16,124 nt of DNA from JBJXHC01 sp046160825 (GTDB lineage Bacteria; Bacteroidota; Ignavibacteria; UBA10030; UBA6906). The stretch lies in assembly GCA_046160825.1 (NCBI GenBank), contig JBJXHC010000065.1, forward strand, positions 1 through 16,124, given 5' to 3'. Below the pieces are notes generated by a model. The model made no database searches. It saw only the letters and a program-made list of their open reading frames with translations, and had not been told where the DNA came from. The translations under genes and the position numbers were made by a program. This document shows positions 6,543 through 14,507 of this stretch, piece after piece (position 1 is the stretch's first letter; the number at the start of each line of letters is the position of its first letter).

Positions 6543-9002
6543 ATGGCTCAACAACCTCGCGGTCGAAGTGAATCTTCCGGATCCCGGCGTGGTGCCGGGA
6601 GCAGTTCTTCCACGCGCCGGACCAATGTTCTCGCCATACTGATGATGACCGGCGCGATCCTGATGTTCCTCGCGCTCGTTTCCTACAATCCCGGCGATGA
6701 AGCCAACGCTGATATTCGTTTCACCGATTTGTTCAAAGTGTTCTCCGGCGATCCGTTGGTCAAGGCGAAAGCCGATACCGCACAGAATTGGCTTGGGCTG
6801 GTTGGAGCCATTATCTCGGATTTCCTCATCAAGTCCACTGTCGGGTATGCAGTGTTTTCGTTTCCCATCCTGCTCATGCTTACCGGCTGGACGATTCTTC
6901 GCAAGGGCGATACGCGTCGCCTCATGATCATTACCAACTACACTCTTGTCAGTGCTCTCCTCGTTTCATCTTCCTTCGGCATGATCCGGTTGATTATCGA
7001 CGAGGGAAGTCTGGGGATGGAGTGGAGCGGGGTGATCGGGGATTTCCTTGCCAATGCGCTTGCGCAACTTCTCGGCAGAACGGGAGGCTCGCTGCTTCTC
7101 TTTGCGGGTCTGGCCATCACCGCCATCCTCGCTATTGATCTCGACGTTCATCAGACGATCGAACGGTTGCATGGTCTCTTTCTCCGGTTCATGGATTGGG
7201 TTGGACGCAAACGCGTGGCAATGGCAAAAGCGCGTGACCAGCGCGTAGTTCAACGTCCTGATCGTGATGAAGAAGCGGTTGTGCCCGGACCGAAGTCTCC
7301 CGTCAAAATCAAGAAGCCGCCGATTGAAGAGCCTGCGGTACGCACATTCCCGATTGAATTGGATAGCGCGCGCGCAGAGGAAGAAGACGACGAGGCTGTA
7401 CCCCGGCTTTCGACAGCCCAGCAAAAAGAGGTTCGTGTCGAAATCGAAAAGAAGATTGTTGAAGCGGAAGCAAACTTTGATGAACGGCCGCTCTCTCCTC
7501 AACCCAATATTCCCGAGGAGATCGACTACATTTTTCCTTCAGTCGAATTACTTGATGCGACGAAGCCCGGGAACGAAGAGGTCGCTGACGAAGAGTTGCG
7601 TGCCAATGCCGACCTTCTGCGGGAGACGCTCGCACAGTTTGACGTCGAGTTGGAAAACATCAGTGTCACCCCCGGACCGGTTGTGACATTGTATGAACTT
7701 GTTCCTGCTATCGGCGTGAAGATCAGTCGCATCGTGAGTCTTGAGAATGACATCGCGCTGAAACTTGCCGCAAAGGGGATTCGCATCATGGCCCCGATCC
7801 CTGGCAAGTCGGCGGTGGGCGTGGAAATCCCGAACCACAATCCGGTACTTGTCAACATTCGGAGCGTCATTAACTCGGGAAAATTTCGTGATGCGGGTGC
7901 CCGACTTCCGCTCGCAATGGGAAAGACCATTTCGGGTGAAGTCTTTGCCGATGATCTTTCCAAAATGCCACACCTCCTTATTGCCGGATCCACGGGATCC
8001 GGGAAGAGTGTGGGGATCAATACCATCCTCGTTAGCCTGTTGTACAAGATGCATCCATCCGATCTGAAGCTTGTACTGGTTGATCCGAAGAAGATTGAGT
8101 TGACGCAGTACCAGAAACTCCGGAGCCACTTCCTAGCCGTCTCGCCCGATGTTGACGAAGAGATTATCACCAACCCGCGTAACGCGGTGTTGGTGTTGAA
8201 GGGAGTGGAATATGAAATGGAGAAACGGTACGACAAACTTGCCGCCGCAGGTGTACGCAACATTGCCGACTACAATGAGCGTATCAAGACCGGCAGGGTG
8301 AAGAACACCGAGACCCTTATTCACACGAAGATGCCGTATGTGGTGGTCGTGATTGATGAGTTGGCCGACCTCATGATCACGGCTGCGCGTGAGGTGGAAG
8401 AACCTATCGCCCGCCTTGCGCAGCTTGCCCGTGCCGTTGGTATCCATCTCGTTGTGGCAACGCAGCGACCATCGGTGGATGTTATCACCGGTGTGATCAA
8501 GGCGAACTTCCCGGCGCGTATTGCGTATCAAGTCGCGTCCAAAACCGACTCGCGCACCATTCTCGACATGAACGGGGCGGAACAACTTCTCGGTAATGGC
8601 GACATGCTGTATCTCGCGAGCGGCAGTCCGAAGCCCATCCGTCTGCAAAACGCGTACATCTCTCCCGATGAAGTCGATGCCATTATGGACCACATCGGCA
8701 AGCAGAAAGGGTTCTCGCGTTCGTTCCTGCTTCCCTCGATCATTGAGAAGAAGAGGAGCGCAGAGAGCGCAAGTGGAGGTGACCGCGACGAGTTGTTCGA
8801 TGAAGCAGCGCGGCTCATTGTACGCCACCAGCAGGGTTCCGTTTCGCTGTTGCAGCGACGACTGAAGGTGGGATATTCCCGCGCCGCGCGACTTGTCGAC
8901 GAGCTTGAGGCAGCAGGTGTGGTTGGGCCGTTTGATGGCAGCAAGGCGCGCGAGGTATTGGTTGAATCCGAAATGGAACTTGATGCAATTCTCCACAATT
9001 AG
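6543..9002 (+). CDS. ftsK: DNA translocase FtsK
   Basis: FtsK pumps chromosomal DNA at the division septum and helps resolve dimers. I start it at ATG 6543 (819 residues). The reading frame is open further upstream but overlaps the ComB-family gene, and the N terminus from 6543 is family-like. There are four membrane segments (about 28-47, 84-119, 127-151, 182-200), then a charged, low-complexity linker (about 220-330). The alpha domain lies near 345-440. The beta motor has Walker A GSTGSGKS (482-489), DPKKIEL (514-520), Walker B VVVIDELADL (601-610) and the FtsK signature TQRPSVDVITG (640-650). A gamma winged helix (about 750-807, DELFDEAARLIVRHQQGSVS) would read polar DNA sequences. The linker is much shorter than in E. 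coli, so the form is SpoIIIE-like. Confidence 0.96.
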   Translation: MAQQPRGRSESSGSRRGAGSSSSTRRTNVLAILMMTGAILMFLALVSYNPGDEANADIRFTDLFKVFSGDPLVKAKADTAQNWLGLVGAIISDFLIKSTVGYAVFSFPILLMLTGWTILRKGDTRRLMIITNYTLVSALLVSSSFGMIRLIIDEGSLGMEWSGVIGDFLANALAQLLGRTGGSLLLFAGLAITAILAIDLDVHQTIERLHGLFLRFMDWVGRKRVAMAKARDQRVVQRPDRDEEAVVPGPKSPVKIKKPPIEEPAVRTFPIELDSARAEEEDDEAVPRLSTAQQKEVRVEIEKKIVEAEANFDERPLSPQPNIPEEIDYIFPSVELLDATKPGNEEVADEELRANADLLRETLAQFDVELENISVTPGPVVTLYELVPAIGVKISRIVSLENDIALKLAAKGIRIMAPIPGKSAVGVEIPNHNPVLVNIRSVINSGKFRDAGARLPLAMGKTISGEVFADDLSKMPHLLIAGSTGSGKSVGINTILVSLLYKMHPSDLKLVLVDPKKIELTQYQKLRSHFLAVSPDVDEEIITNPRNAVLVLKGVEYEMEKRYDKLAAAGVRNIADYNERIKTGRVKNTETLIHTKMPYVVVVIDELADLMITAAREVEEPIARLAQLARAVGIHLVVATQRPSVDVITGVIKANFPARIAYQVASKTDSRTILDMNGAEQLLGNGDMLYLASGSPKPIRLQNAYISPDEVDAIMDHIGKQKGFSRSFLLPSIIEKKRSAESASGGDRDELFDEAARLIVRHQQGSVSLLQRRLKVGYSRAARLVDELEAAGVVGPFDGSKAREVLVESEMELDAILHN

Positions 9003-9020
9003 AAAAGGAGTGATGGGCTG

Positions 9021-9656
9021 GTGAAGAGGAAAGCGATGAGTGTGGTGATGTGTCTTCTGGTGTGTGTATGTTTCGTTGCCGCCCAAACGGCGGAGGAAGT
9101 ATTGGAAAATGTCAGGCAGAAATACGACGACCTGCGCGATGCAGAGCTGAAGTTCTCCCAGCGCGTGAAATTTGAGATGGCCCGGGTTGAGCAACGCGTA
9201 AACGGGACGCTCTATCTCAAGAAAGAGAATAAATACCGTGTGGAACTGGAAGAGCAAACCATCGTCACCAACGGTGAGACCGTATGGTCGTTTTCGTTGC
9301 CGACAAACCAGGTATTGATCGATAACTTCAAGCCGGATGAGAGGACGCTGACACCGGAACGTATACTCACCGGCGCACCGGAGGATTTCTCTGCAACTGT
9401 GTTACAGCGCGAAAAAGTCGGGCAGATCGAAACGATCAGTGTGAAACTTGTCCCCAGAGATGACCAATCGTTTATCACCTCCATGAAACTTTGGGTTGAC
9501 CCCAAAGAGTGGTTTATCAGGAAGGTGGAATTGATTGACCAGAACGGAAAGACAACAGAATACGAAGTGAAGGAAATCAAAATCAATCCCGGCCTGCAGG
9601 ATTCCCGGTTCACGTTTCAAATCCCCGAAGGCGTTGAAGTCGTTGATCTGCGCTAG
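9021..9656 (+). CDS. lolA: LolA-like outer-membrane lipoprotein carrier protein
   Basis: LolA shuttles lipoproteins across the periplasm from the LolCDE exporter to the outer membrane. The protein has 211 residues from a GTG start. An AAGGAG lies ten bases upstream, and the basic MKRK gives a proper signal-peptide N region; ATG 9036 is an alternative. The signal peptide probably ends near residue 20-22 (CFVAAQTAEE). The mature part has the LolA-family opening (AEEVLENVRQKYDDLRDAEL), the beta-rich pattern NGTLYLKKENKYRVEL, and YEVKEIKINPGLQDSRFTFQIPEG at the end, split over two motifs typical of the fold. The cysteines in the signal region do not make a convincing lipobox. It lies 18 bases after ftsK and directly before the multi-span membrane protein. 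LolB and LolCDE are not in the window. Confidence 0.85.
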   Translation: MKRKAMSVVMCLLVCVCFVAAQTAEEVLENVRQKYDDLRDAELKFSQRVKFEMARVEQRVNGTLYLKKENKYRVELEEQTIVTNGETVWSFSLPTNQVLIDNFKPDERTLTPERILTGAPEDFSATVLQREKVGQIETISVKLVPRDDQSFITSMKLWVDPKEWFIRKVELIDQNGKTTEYEVKEIKINPGLQDSRFTFQIPEGVEVVDLR

Positions 9657-9659
9657 GTG

Positions 9660-10679
9660 ATGACCGTCCGGTCGAAAGAACTCCTCAAGCTCGGCCTGAG
9701 CCTTCTTGTCTCGGCGCTGTTCCTTGTCCTCGCCTTCCGGAATACGAATCTCACGGATCTCTATGAGTCTCTCGCCAGCGCAAACTACCTGTGGCTTCTG
9801 CTTATGTTTCTCTGTCTTATTCTCAGCCATTTTCTTCGTGCCCTGCGTTGGCGGTATCTTCTCAATCCTATCAAACCCAATATCGGGCTGCGTAATTTGT
9901 TCGCCGGCGTGATGATAGGATACATGATGAATAATATCCTCCCGCGGGCAGGTGAAATCGTTCGACCCTACACCATCGGCAAACTCGAATCGATCTCGAA
10001 GAGTGCTGCACTCGGCACCATTGTCGTCGAACGGCTGATCGACATTGTGACATTTCTCTTGCTTCTCGTCCTCGTTCCATTTGTCTACGATGGTTCTCTG
10101 TTTGACTCGTTTCCATGGATCGAACAGGGAAGCCGGGGGCTTGCGATAGCAACAGCGGGATTGTTTTCGTTGCTTATCATCTTGATGCTGCGCCGTGATT
10201 GGACAGACGTTCTATTGAAAATTGTGCGGAAAGTGCTGCCGGAAAAATTTGCGTCGCGCGTTGATGGGTTGGCGCATTCATTCCTTGATGGTTTCCTTTT
10301 CCTGAAGAACCCCGCAGACCTTGTTGTGATTACCGTGCTCAGCGCATTCGTCTGGGGACTCTATGTGCTGATGACATATGTTGCATTCCATGCATTTCAT
10401 CTCCAATCGGAACTTGGAATGAACGCGGCGTTGGTGGTGCTCGCAATCTCCAGCATCGGTATTGCCATTCCGACCCCGGGCGGTACTGGAACGTATCACT
10501 TTTTTACTTCGGAGACACTCACACGTCTTTTTGGCATCGCGCCGTCCCTTGCTCTCAGCTACGCGGCTGCAACGCATGCCGTGGGATTGGTCGGCGTTAC
10601 GTTGATTGGTTTGTACTATTTCTTGCGTGATAATATCAAGGTTGCGGAAGCCGTAGGTGCGCCGGAGACGCGGACGTGA
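9660..10679 (+). CDS. Multi-span membrane protein of the UPF0104/lysylphosphatidylglycerol-synthase TM (flippase-like) family
   Basis: An integral inner-membrane protein of 339 residues with about seven or eight hydrophobic segments. It shows the family pattern NNILPRAGEIVRPYTIG, then SAALGTIVVERLIDIV, and later IAIPTPGGTGTYHFF. These match the membrane part of MprF-like proteins and the UPF0104/YbhN group, thought to move lipids across membranes or assist glycolipid pathways. The soluble aminoacyl-transfer domain of MprF is absent, so it should not make aminoacyl-phosphatidylglycerol itself. Either GTG 9657, directly after the lolA stop, or ATG 9660 could be the start; I use the ATG. Its TGA overlaps the next ATG by one base. 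The substrate is unknown. Confidence 0.85.
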   Translation: MTVRSKELLKLGLSLLVSALFLVLAFRNTNLTDLYESLASANYLWLLLMFLCLILSHFLRALRWRYLLNPIKPNIGLRNLFAGVMIGYMMNNILPRAGEIVRPYTIGKLESISKSAALGTIVVERLIDIVTFLLLLVLVPFVYDGSLFDSFPWIEQGSRGLAIATAGLFSLLIILMLRRDWTDVLLKIVRKVLPEKFASRVDGLAHSFLDGFLFLKNPADLVVITVLSAFVWGLYVLMTYVAFHAFHLQSELGMNAALVVLAISSIGIAIPTPGGTGTYHFFTSETLTRLFGIAPSLALSYAAATHAVGLVGVTLIGLYYFLRDNIKVAEAVGAPETRT

Positions 10680-11359
10680 TGAGAATATCTCTGGTCGTGC
10701 TTGCAACTGTACTTGTCGCATCATCAATGATGGGTGCCGATCTCAACATGTTCCCCGACACCGTAATGACGGCGAAGTCCTCTCAAGGAATCAGCGTCTC
10801 GGGAGGGATGGGGGTAAGCTACGTCAGCGCCCCGGATATTGTTGATTTTGTCAATGCGTTTTCCGGTGAACGTGTTCCTGAGTTCAAGAGTGCAATCGAG
10901 TTCTTTGGTGCGATCAAATTCCCCCTGTCGCCACGGTGGATATTGAAACTTGAGTATGCATACATGTTGGGGACATACAACGTCTCGAATAGCGGCGAAT
11001 TTACTTTTGTCGGCCATCTTCCGTCCTTGATCGGACAGTATGTTCTGGTTGGTGAAGAAACATACAACGTAAAAATAGGTGCCGGCCTTGGGTGCCACGT
11101 GGGAATTCTTTCGGCGAAAGACCTGACGTTGGTTGATGACTATAGTGGCAAAGGCATTGGTACAAAACTGGAGGTTGAGGCGAACACAGCAATCAGCGAG
11201 TCGTTCTTTGCATATCTTGGCGGAGACATTCGCTGGGATTTTATCGGGCAACTGACAAACGACGCAGGCAACGCTCCCCCTTCACCCCGAACGGCCACCG
11301 TACCGACGCTCCATTTTTTTAGTGTCGGGGCAAAGCTTGGATTCACATTCTATTTTTAA
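10679..11359 (+). CDS. Exported protein, probable small outer-membrane beta-barrel
   Basis: I do not recognise a named family. The 226 residues start with a clear signal peptide (MRISLVVLATVLVASSMMGA). The rest alternates polar and hydrophobic residues in short strands rich in Gly, Tyr and Phe (for example ILKLEYAYMLGTY, YNVKIGAGLGCHVGIL, FFAYLGGDIRWDFIG). It ends in strand SVGAKLGFTFYF with a terminal phenylalanine, the usual recognition end for the Bam machinery. An OmpA/OmpW-like eight-stranded barrel is the likely shape. Its ATG overlaps the stop of the flippase-like gene by one base, so the two are translated together. The function is unknown; the context points to the cell envelope. Confidence 0.7.
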   Translation: MRISLVVLATVLVASSMMGADLNMFPDTVMTAKSSQGISVSGGMGVSYVSAPDIVDFVNAFSGERVPEFKSAIEFFGAIKFPLSPRWILKLEYAYMLGTYNVSNSGEFTFVGHLPSLIGQYVLVGEETYNVKIGAGLGCHVGILSAKDLTLVDDYSGKGIGTKLEVEANTAISESFFAYLGGDIRWDFIGQLTNDAGNAPPSPRTATVPTLHFFSVGAKLGFTFYF

Positions 11360-11383
11360 TCACATTATAAAGGAGAATTACAA

Positions 11384-12040
11384 ATGAAGAAGCAGTATCT
11401 GTCCGGCATGGTATTAACGGGAATGATGTTGGTGATGACAGTAAACACATTGGGGCAATCAAAAGAAAAAGGAATGGAGGACAAGAAAGCGAAGATGGAA
11501 AACAAGAAAGAAATTGCTGTCGTTGAAACCTCGCTCGGAACATTCGAGATTGAATTTTATCGTGCCGATGCACCCAAAACGGTTGACAATTTTGTAAAGC
11601 TGGCGGATAAGAAATATTTCGATGGAATTCGTTTTCACCGTGTATCAAAAAACTTCGTCATCCAGGCCGGTGATGACAAGACAAAAGACACAAGCAAGGT
11701 GCGGGAGTGGGGTACCGGTGGTAAGAGTATCTATGGGAAGGCATTTGAAGACGAGTTGAACCCGAACACCGCATCCTTCAAAGAAGGATACAAAAAAGGT
11801 GTGGTCGCAATGGCCAACGGTGGTCCGAATACGAACACGAGTCAGTTCTTCGTCATGCTCAAGGACAACCTTGGCCTTCCCAAAAACTACACGATCTTTG
11901 GCAAGGTGGTAAAGGGGATTGACGTCGTCGACAAAATTGGTGCTGTAGAGATCATACCGGTAATGTCATCGAACGACGGCCGACCCAAAGACGACGTGTT
12001 CATCAAGAAAATCACCATCCGCGCGGATGTAGTGAAGTAG
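11384..12040 (+). CDS. Cyclophilin-type peptidyl-prolyl cis-trans isomerase, exported
   Basis: It catalyses cis-trans isomerisation of X-proline bonds. The 218 residues begin with a signal peptide (MKKQYLSGMVLTGMMLVMTV, cleavage probably near TLG/QS), then a short Lys/Glu-rich linker (about 26-42), then the cyclophilin barrel. Active-site motifs are FHRVSKNFVIQAGD (84-97, with R86, F91 and Q94 matching R55, F60 and Q63 of human CypA), MANGGPNTNTSQFFVML (143-159), and YTIFGKVVKGIDVVDKI (169-185). The CypA tryptophan W121 appears replaced, as in many bacterial forms. A strong AAAGGAG lies nine bases before the ATG. It should act in the periplasm, perhaps on outer-membrane or exported proteins, in keeping with the envelope genes upstream. 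Confidence 0.93.
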   Translation: MKKQYLSGMVLTGMMLVMTVNTLGQSKEKGMEDKKAKMENKKEIAVVETSLGTFEIEFYRADAPKTVDNFVKLADKKYFDGIRFHRVSKNFVIQAGDDKTKDTSKVREWGTGGKSIYGKAFEDELNPNTASFKEGYKKGVVAMANGGPNTNTSQFFVMLKDNLGLPKNYTIFGKVVKGIDVVDKIGAVEIIPVMSSNDGRPKDDVFIKKITIRADVVK

Positions 12041-12062
12041 CAAACAGGCTAATTCCAGGACA

Positions 12063-13097
12063 ATGGCAAAAGACGCCTTGACATATGCGGATCTTCGGGC
12101 TTCGCTGAAAAGAAAGGAGTTCTTCCCGGTCTATCTCCTGTATGGGGAAGAGGACTACCTTGCTTCAGAAGCTTCAGATTTGCTTGTGGATGCCGCGCTG
12201 ACACCGGACGAACGCGTCTTCAATCTGGATATCGTGTATGGCAATGAAGGAGATGCGCGGGATATCGCCTCACGCGCATCTTCTTTTCCGATGATGGCAG
12301 AGCGGCGTGTTGTGGTTGTCCGCGAAATGGACAAACTGCAAAACAAGGAACTCCTCGCCGGGTATCTCGAACAACCATCTCCATCAACCTGCCTCATCCT
12401 TGTTTCCGTCAAACCTGATTTCCGTAAGAAGCCATATGTCTCGGCGAAGCGGCACGGAAAAGTCATCGAGTTCAAGCCCCTCTACGATAACCAGATCCCA
12501 CCGTGGATTATGGAGCGTGTGAAAGGTGAGGGAAAAGCAATGGTTCCGGAGGCTGCGGAGTTGCTCGCTTCATACATCGGAAATTCGCTTCGTGAAGTAT
12601 TGAGTGAGCTGGAAAAACTTTATGTCTATGTTGGAGAGAAGAAGAATATCGACACGAACGATGTCGCCGATGTTGTGGGTATTTCCAAGGAGTATAATAT
12701 CTTTGAATTGCAGCGAGCCGTTGGGGCCAAGGATACCGTACGGTCGCCGTTCATCGTCGACCGTATGCTCGAAAGTGGGGAGAACGCAACGATGATTCTC
12801 GTGATGCTTACCCGATACTTCACGGCTCTCTGGAAACTGCACGATATGCGACGCCGCGGGGTCTCCCCAAATGAGCAAGCAACCGAGGCCGGGGTACACC
12901 CGTTTTACTTGAAAGAGTATATGTCGGCATTGGCCCAATACACCAGCCATGAGATTGAGGATGCGTTTGGAACACTGGCAAGAGCTGACGAACAGCTTAA
13001 ATCCACTGGAAATGACCCCAAAACCATAATGTTGATGGCTTTGGTGCAGGTGCTGGACAACAAGCTGATCGGCGCCCCAATTCGCAGGACAGGGTAG
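12063..13097 (+). CDS. holA: DNA polymerase III, delta subunit
   Basis: The delta subunit of the clamp loader opens the beta sliding clamp during replication. The 344 residues match the usual length. The N-terminal AAA+-like domain starts with FFPVYLLYGEEDYLASEA (20-37), the family opening. Further family features are FPMMAERRVVVVREMD (75-90), LEKLYVYVG (183-191), and the linker to the collar domain YNIFELQRAVGAKD (211-224). The C-terminal helical collar contains ILVMLTRYFTALWKLHDMRR. As is normal for delta, there is no functional Walker A. CAGGA precedes the ATG. The gene lies 22 bases after the cyclophilin and 5 bases before the sigma factor. Confidence 0.93.
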   Translation: MAKDALTYADLRASLKRKEFFPVYLLYGEEDYLASEASDLLVDAALTPDERVFNLDIVYGNEGDARDIASRASSFPMMAERRVVVVREMDKLQNKELLAGYLEQPSPSTCLILVSVKPDFRKKPYVSAKRHGKVIEFKPLYDNQIPPWIMERVKGEGKAMVPEAAELLASYIGNSLREVLSELEKLYVYVGEKKNIDTNDVADVVGISKEYNIFELQRAVGAKDTVRSPFIVDRMLESGENATMILVMLTRYFTALWKLHDMRRRGVSPNEQATEAGVHPFYLKEYMSALAQYTSHEIEDAFGTLARADEQLKSTGNDPKTIMLMALVQVLDNKLIGAPIRRTG

Positions 13098-13102
13098 CCG
13101 CG

Positions 13103-13738
13103 GTGGAACAAACCGGTTCAAAGGAAGTTCAACCGTCAGGTGCGCAAGGTGTTGGGAAGCCCCTCACAGCGTTTTCGGACGAGGAACTGATTGCCGAGTT
13201 CCAAAAAGGTAACGAGACGGCATTCAATCTGATCGTGGGGAGATTCAAGAACCCTCTGACAAATTTTGTGTACAGATTCGTCGGTGATTGGGATGATTCA
13301 AATGATGTGGTACAGGAGACGTTGGTCAGGGTATATCGTAACAAGCATTCCTATAAACCAGTTGCACGGTTTTCAACGTGGATCTACACAATTGCAACAA
13401 ACCTCGCGAAGACCCAGTTGCGTCGTCGGAAACGACGGGGGGTTCTTTTTTGGGGCGGGAGTGAGGATGAGAACAAGGATGTACTCTTCGATGTGCCCGA
13501 TGAAGAATCACGAACAGATCAACGGGTTGAGTCATCGCTGCAAGAAGAACGAATACAAAAGGCACTTGATGCCCTGCCGGTAAAGTACAAGGAAGTGATC
13601 GTGCTGCGAGATGTGCAGGAACTCTCGTATGAAGAGGTCGCAGAGATCACCAAACTGAACATCGGCACAGTAAAATCGAGAATTAACAGGGGTCGATCCC
13701 AATTACAGGAGATGCTCAAAGACATATGGAATGATTGA
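13103..13738 (+). CDS. RNA polymerase sigma factor, ECF (RpoE-like) subfamily
   Basis: An alternative sigma factor that would direct RNA polymerase to its own promoter set. The 211 residues start at GTG 13103, after a GGACAGGG stretch; no ATG is available before region 2. Region 2 (about 39-112) includes DDSNDVVQETLVRVYRN and FSTWIYTIATNLAKTQLRRR. Region 4 (about 151-203) includes LPVKYKEVIVLRDVQELSYE and the helix-turn-helix IGTVKSRINRGRSQL. The region between is acidic and there is no region 3, as in ECF factors. It is followed two bases later by a small membrane protein that fits an anti-sigma factor. I cannot assign the ECF group from the sequence alone. Confidence 0.93.
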   Translation: MEQTGSKEVQPSGAQGVGKPLTAFSDEELIAEFQKGNETAFNLIVGRFKNPLTNFVYRFVGDWDDSNDVVQETLVRVYRNKHSYKPVARFSTWIYTIATNLAKTQLRRRKRRGVLFWGGSEDENKDVLFDVPDEESRTDQRVESSLQEERIQKALDALPVKYKEVIVLRDVQELSYEEVAEITKLNIGTVKSRINRGRSQLQEMLKDIWND

Positions 13739-13740
13739 TA

Positions 13741-14307
13741 ATGCCTACCAAGAATAATTTCCAGGACGACGAAAATACCAACCGCGTGCGGAAGGAGTTG
13801 CAAAATCTCCCGAAGCGTAAGGCCTCATGGCATTTCGAGTCACAATTACAACAACGGATTCATGCCGAACGCCGCGAGAGCATTTTTACAGCGCTCTTCG
13901 CCAGACCACTTCCCGCGTATGCGCTAACGATATTCCTTCTCGCGGGAGGAGGGGTGCTTTTCTACAATCTGGCCTTTGATAGCTCTCCACTGCAGGAGTC
14001 TATTGATGATAGCCAGGTGCATACCGCCGAGGTGCATGCGGAAACTCAGACGAATCAACTCGTTGGGCCGCCAGAGCCTATGACCACTACCAGTGATTCA
14101 GAAGTCGACGTACGCACCACAGTCCCTGAGCCCGTAGATGGCAGAGTCCGCGAGTTTGGACTCCCCGTTACTTCCGTGGGTGGGCGTCCAGCTTCAGGGA
14201 AACCCGCTCTCACGCTACATGACTCGGTACTGTCGAGGCAAAGCGTGCAGGATTCGCTTGATTCATTGGGGTCGAGAGGCGATTCCGTACGCCCTCCTGA
14301 GCGATAG
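13741..14307 (+). CDS. Single-pass membrane protein, putative anti-sigma factor
   Basis: I infer the role mainly from position, two bases after the ECF sigma gene. The 188 residues divide into three parts. The first is a charged N-terminal part (1-55) with ELQNLPKRKASWHFESQLQQRI, similar in pattern to membrane anti-sigma factors of this group. The second is one membrane segment (about 57-79, PLPAYALTIFLLAGGGVLFY). The third is a long polar tail rich in Ser, Asp, Thr and Pro (80-188), probably outside the cytoplasm. There are no cysteines, so it is not a zinc-binding (ZAS) anti-sigma factor. A TTG at 13735 could also start it, but ATG 13741 is preferred. No clear ribosome-binding site is seen, so coupling to the sigma gene is likely. 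It ends 28 bases before a terminator. Confidence 0.65.
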   Translation: MPTKNNFQDDENTNRVRKELQNLPKRKASWHFESQLQQRIHAERRESIFTALFARPLPAYALTIFLLAGGGVLFYNLAFDSSPLQESIDDSQVHTAEVHAETQTNQLVGPPEPMTTTSDSEVDVRTTVPEPVDGRVREFGLPVTSVGGRPASGKPALTLHDSVLSRQSVQDSLDSLGSRGDSVRPPER

Positions 14308-14335
14308 AATATGTTCACGTTTTGGGTAAGCGAAG

Positions 14336-14362
14336 GGTGAGACGAGGAGTCTCACCTTTTTT
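14336..14362 (+). terminator. Intrinsic terminator at the end of the long plus-strand run
   Basis: GGTGAGAC (14336-14343) and GTCTCACC (14349-14356) form a perfect 8-bp stem around a 5-base loop, directly followed by six T bases. It closes the gene run that ends with the putative anti-sigma factor. Confidence 0.92.
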
Positions 14363-14438
14363 GTGGTTGGTCATGGAAGATAGTATGGAAGTAAATTCAT
14401 TTCATCCTGCGTTTTTTGGTTGAATTTCAAAATATTGC

Positions 14439-14467
14439 TTGACTTCTATTGCCTCAAGTCCTAAATT
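14439..14467 (+). promoter_or_regulatory. Predicted promoter of the TPR-protein gene
   Basis: TTGACT (14439-14444) and TAAATT (14462-14467) are spaced by 17 bases in an AT-rich region after the terminator. The expected start point is about 14474, giving a leader of roughly 35 to 50 bases. An inverted repeat GACTT-N10-AAGTC (14441-14445 and 14456-14460) sits between and over the two elements and could be an operator, though it is short. Confidence 0.6.
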
Positions 14468-14507
14468 AGGCCGTTACAAGAGATACCTAAAACTCTACTT
14501 AAAGCAA

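Noticed and set aside
8133..9257. Open frame of 374 codons on the minus strand across ftsK and lolA.
   Set aside because: It overlaps the FtsK motor and the lolA start, shows no family motif, and has no promoter or ribosome-binding site of its own.
11342..11371. TTCACA-N18-TATAAA, a promoter-like sequence before the cyclophilin gene.
   Set aside because: A transcript from it would start after the strong AAAGGAG site that the cyclophilin gene needs, so it is unlikely to serve that gene.
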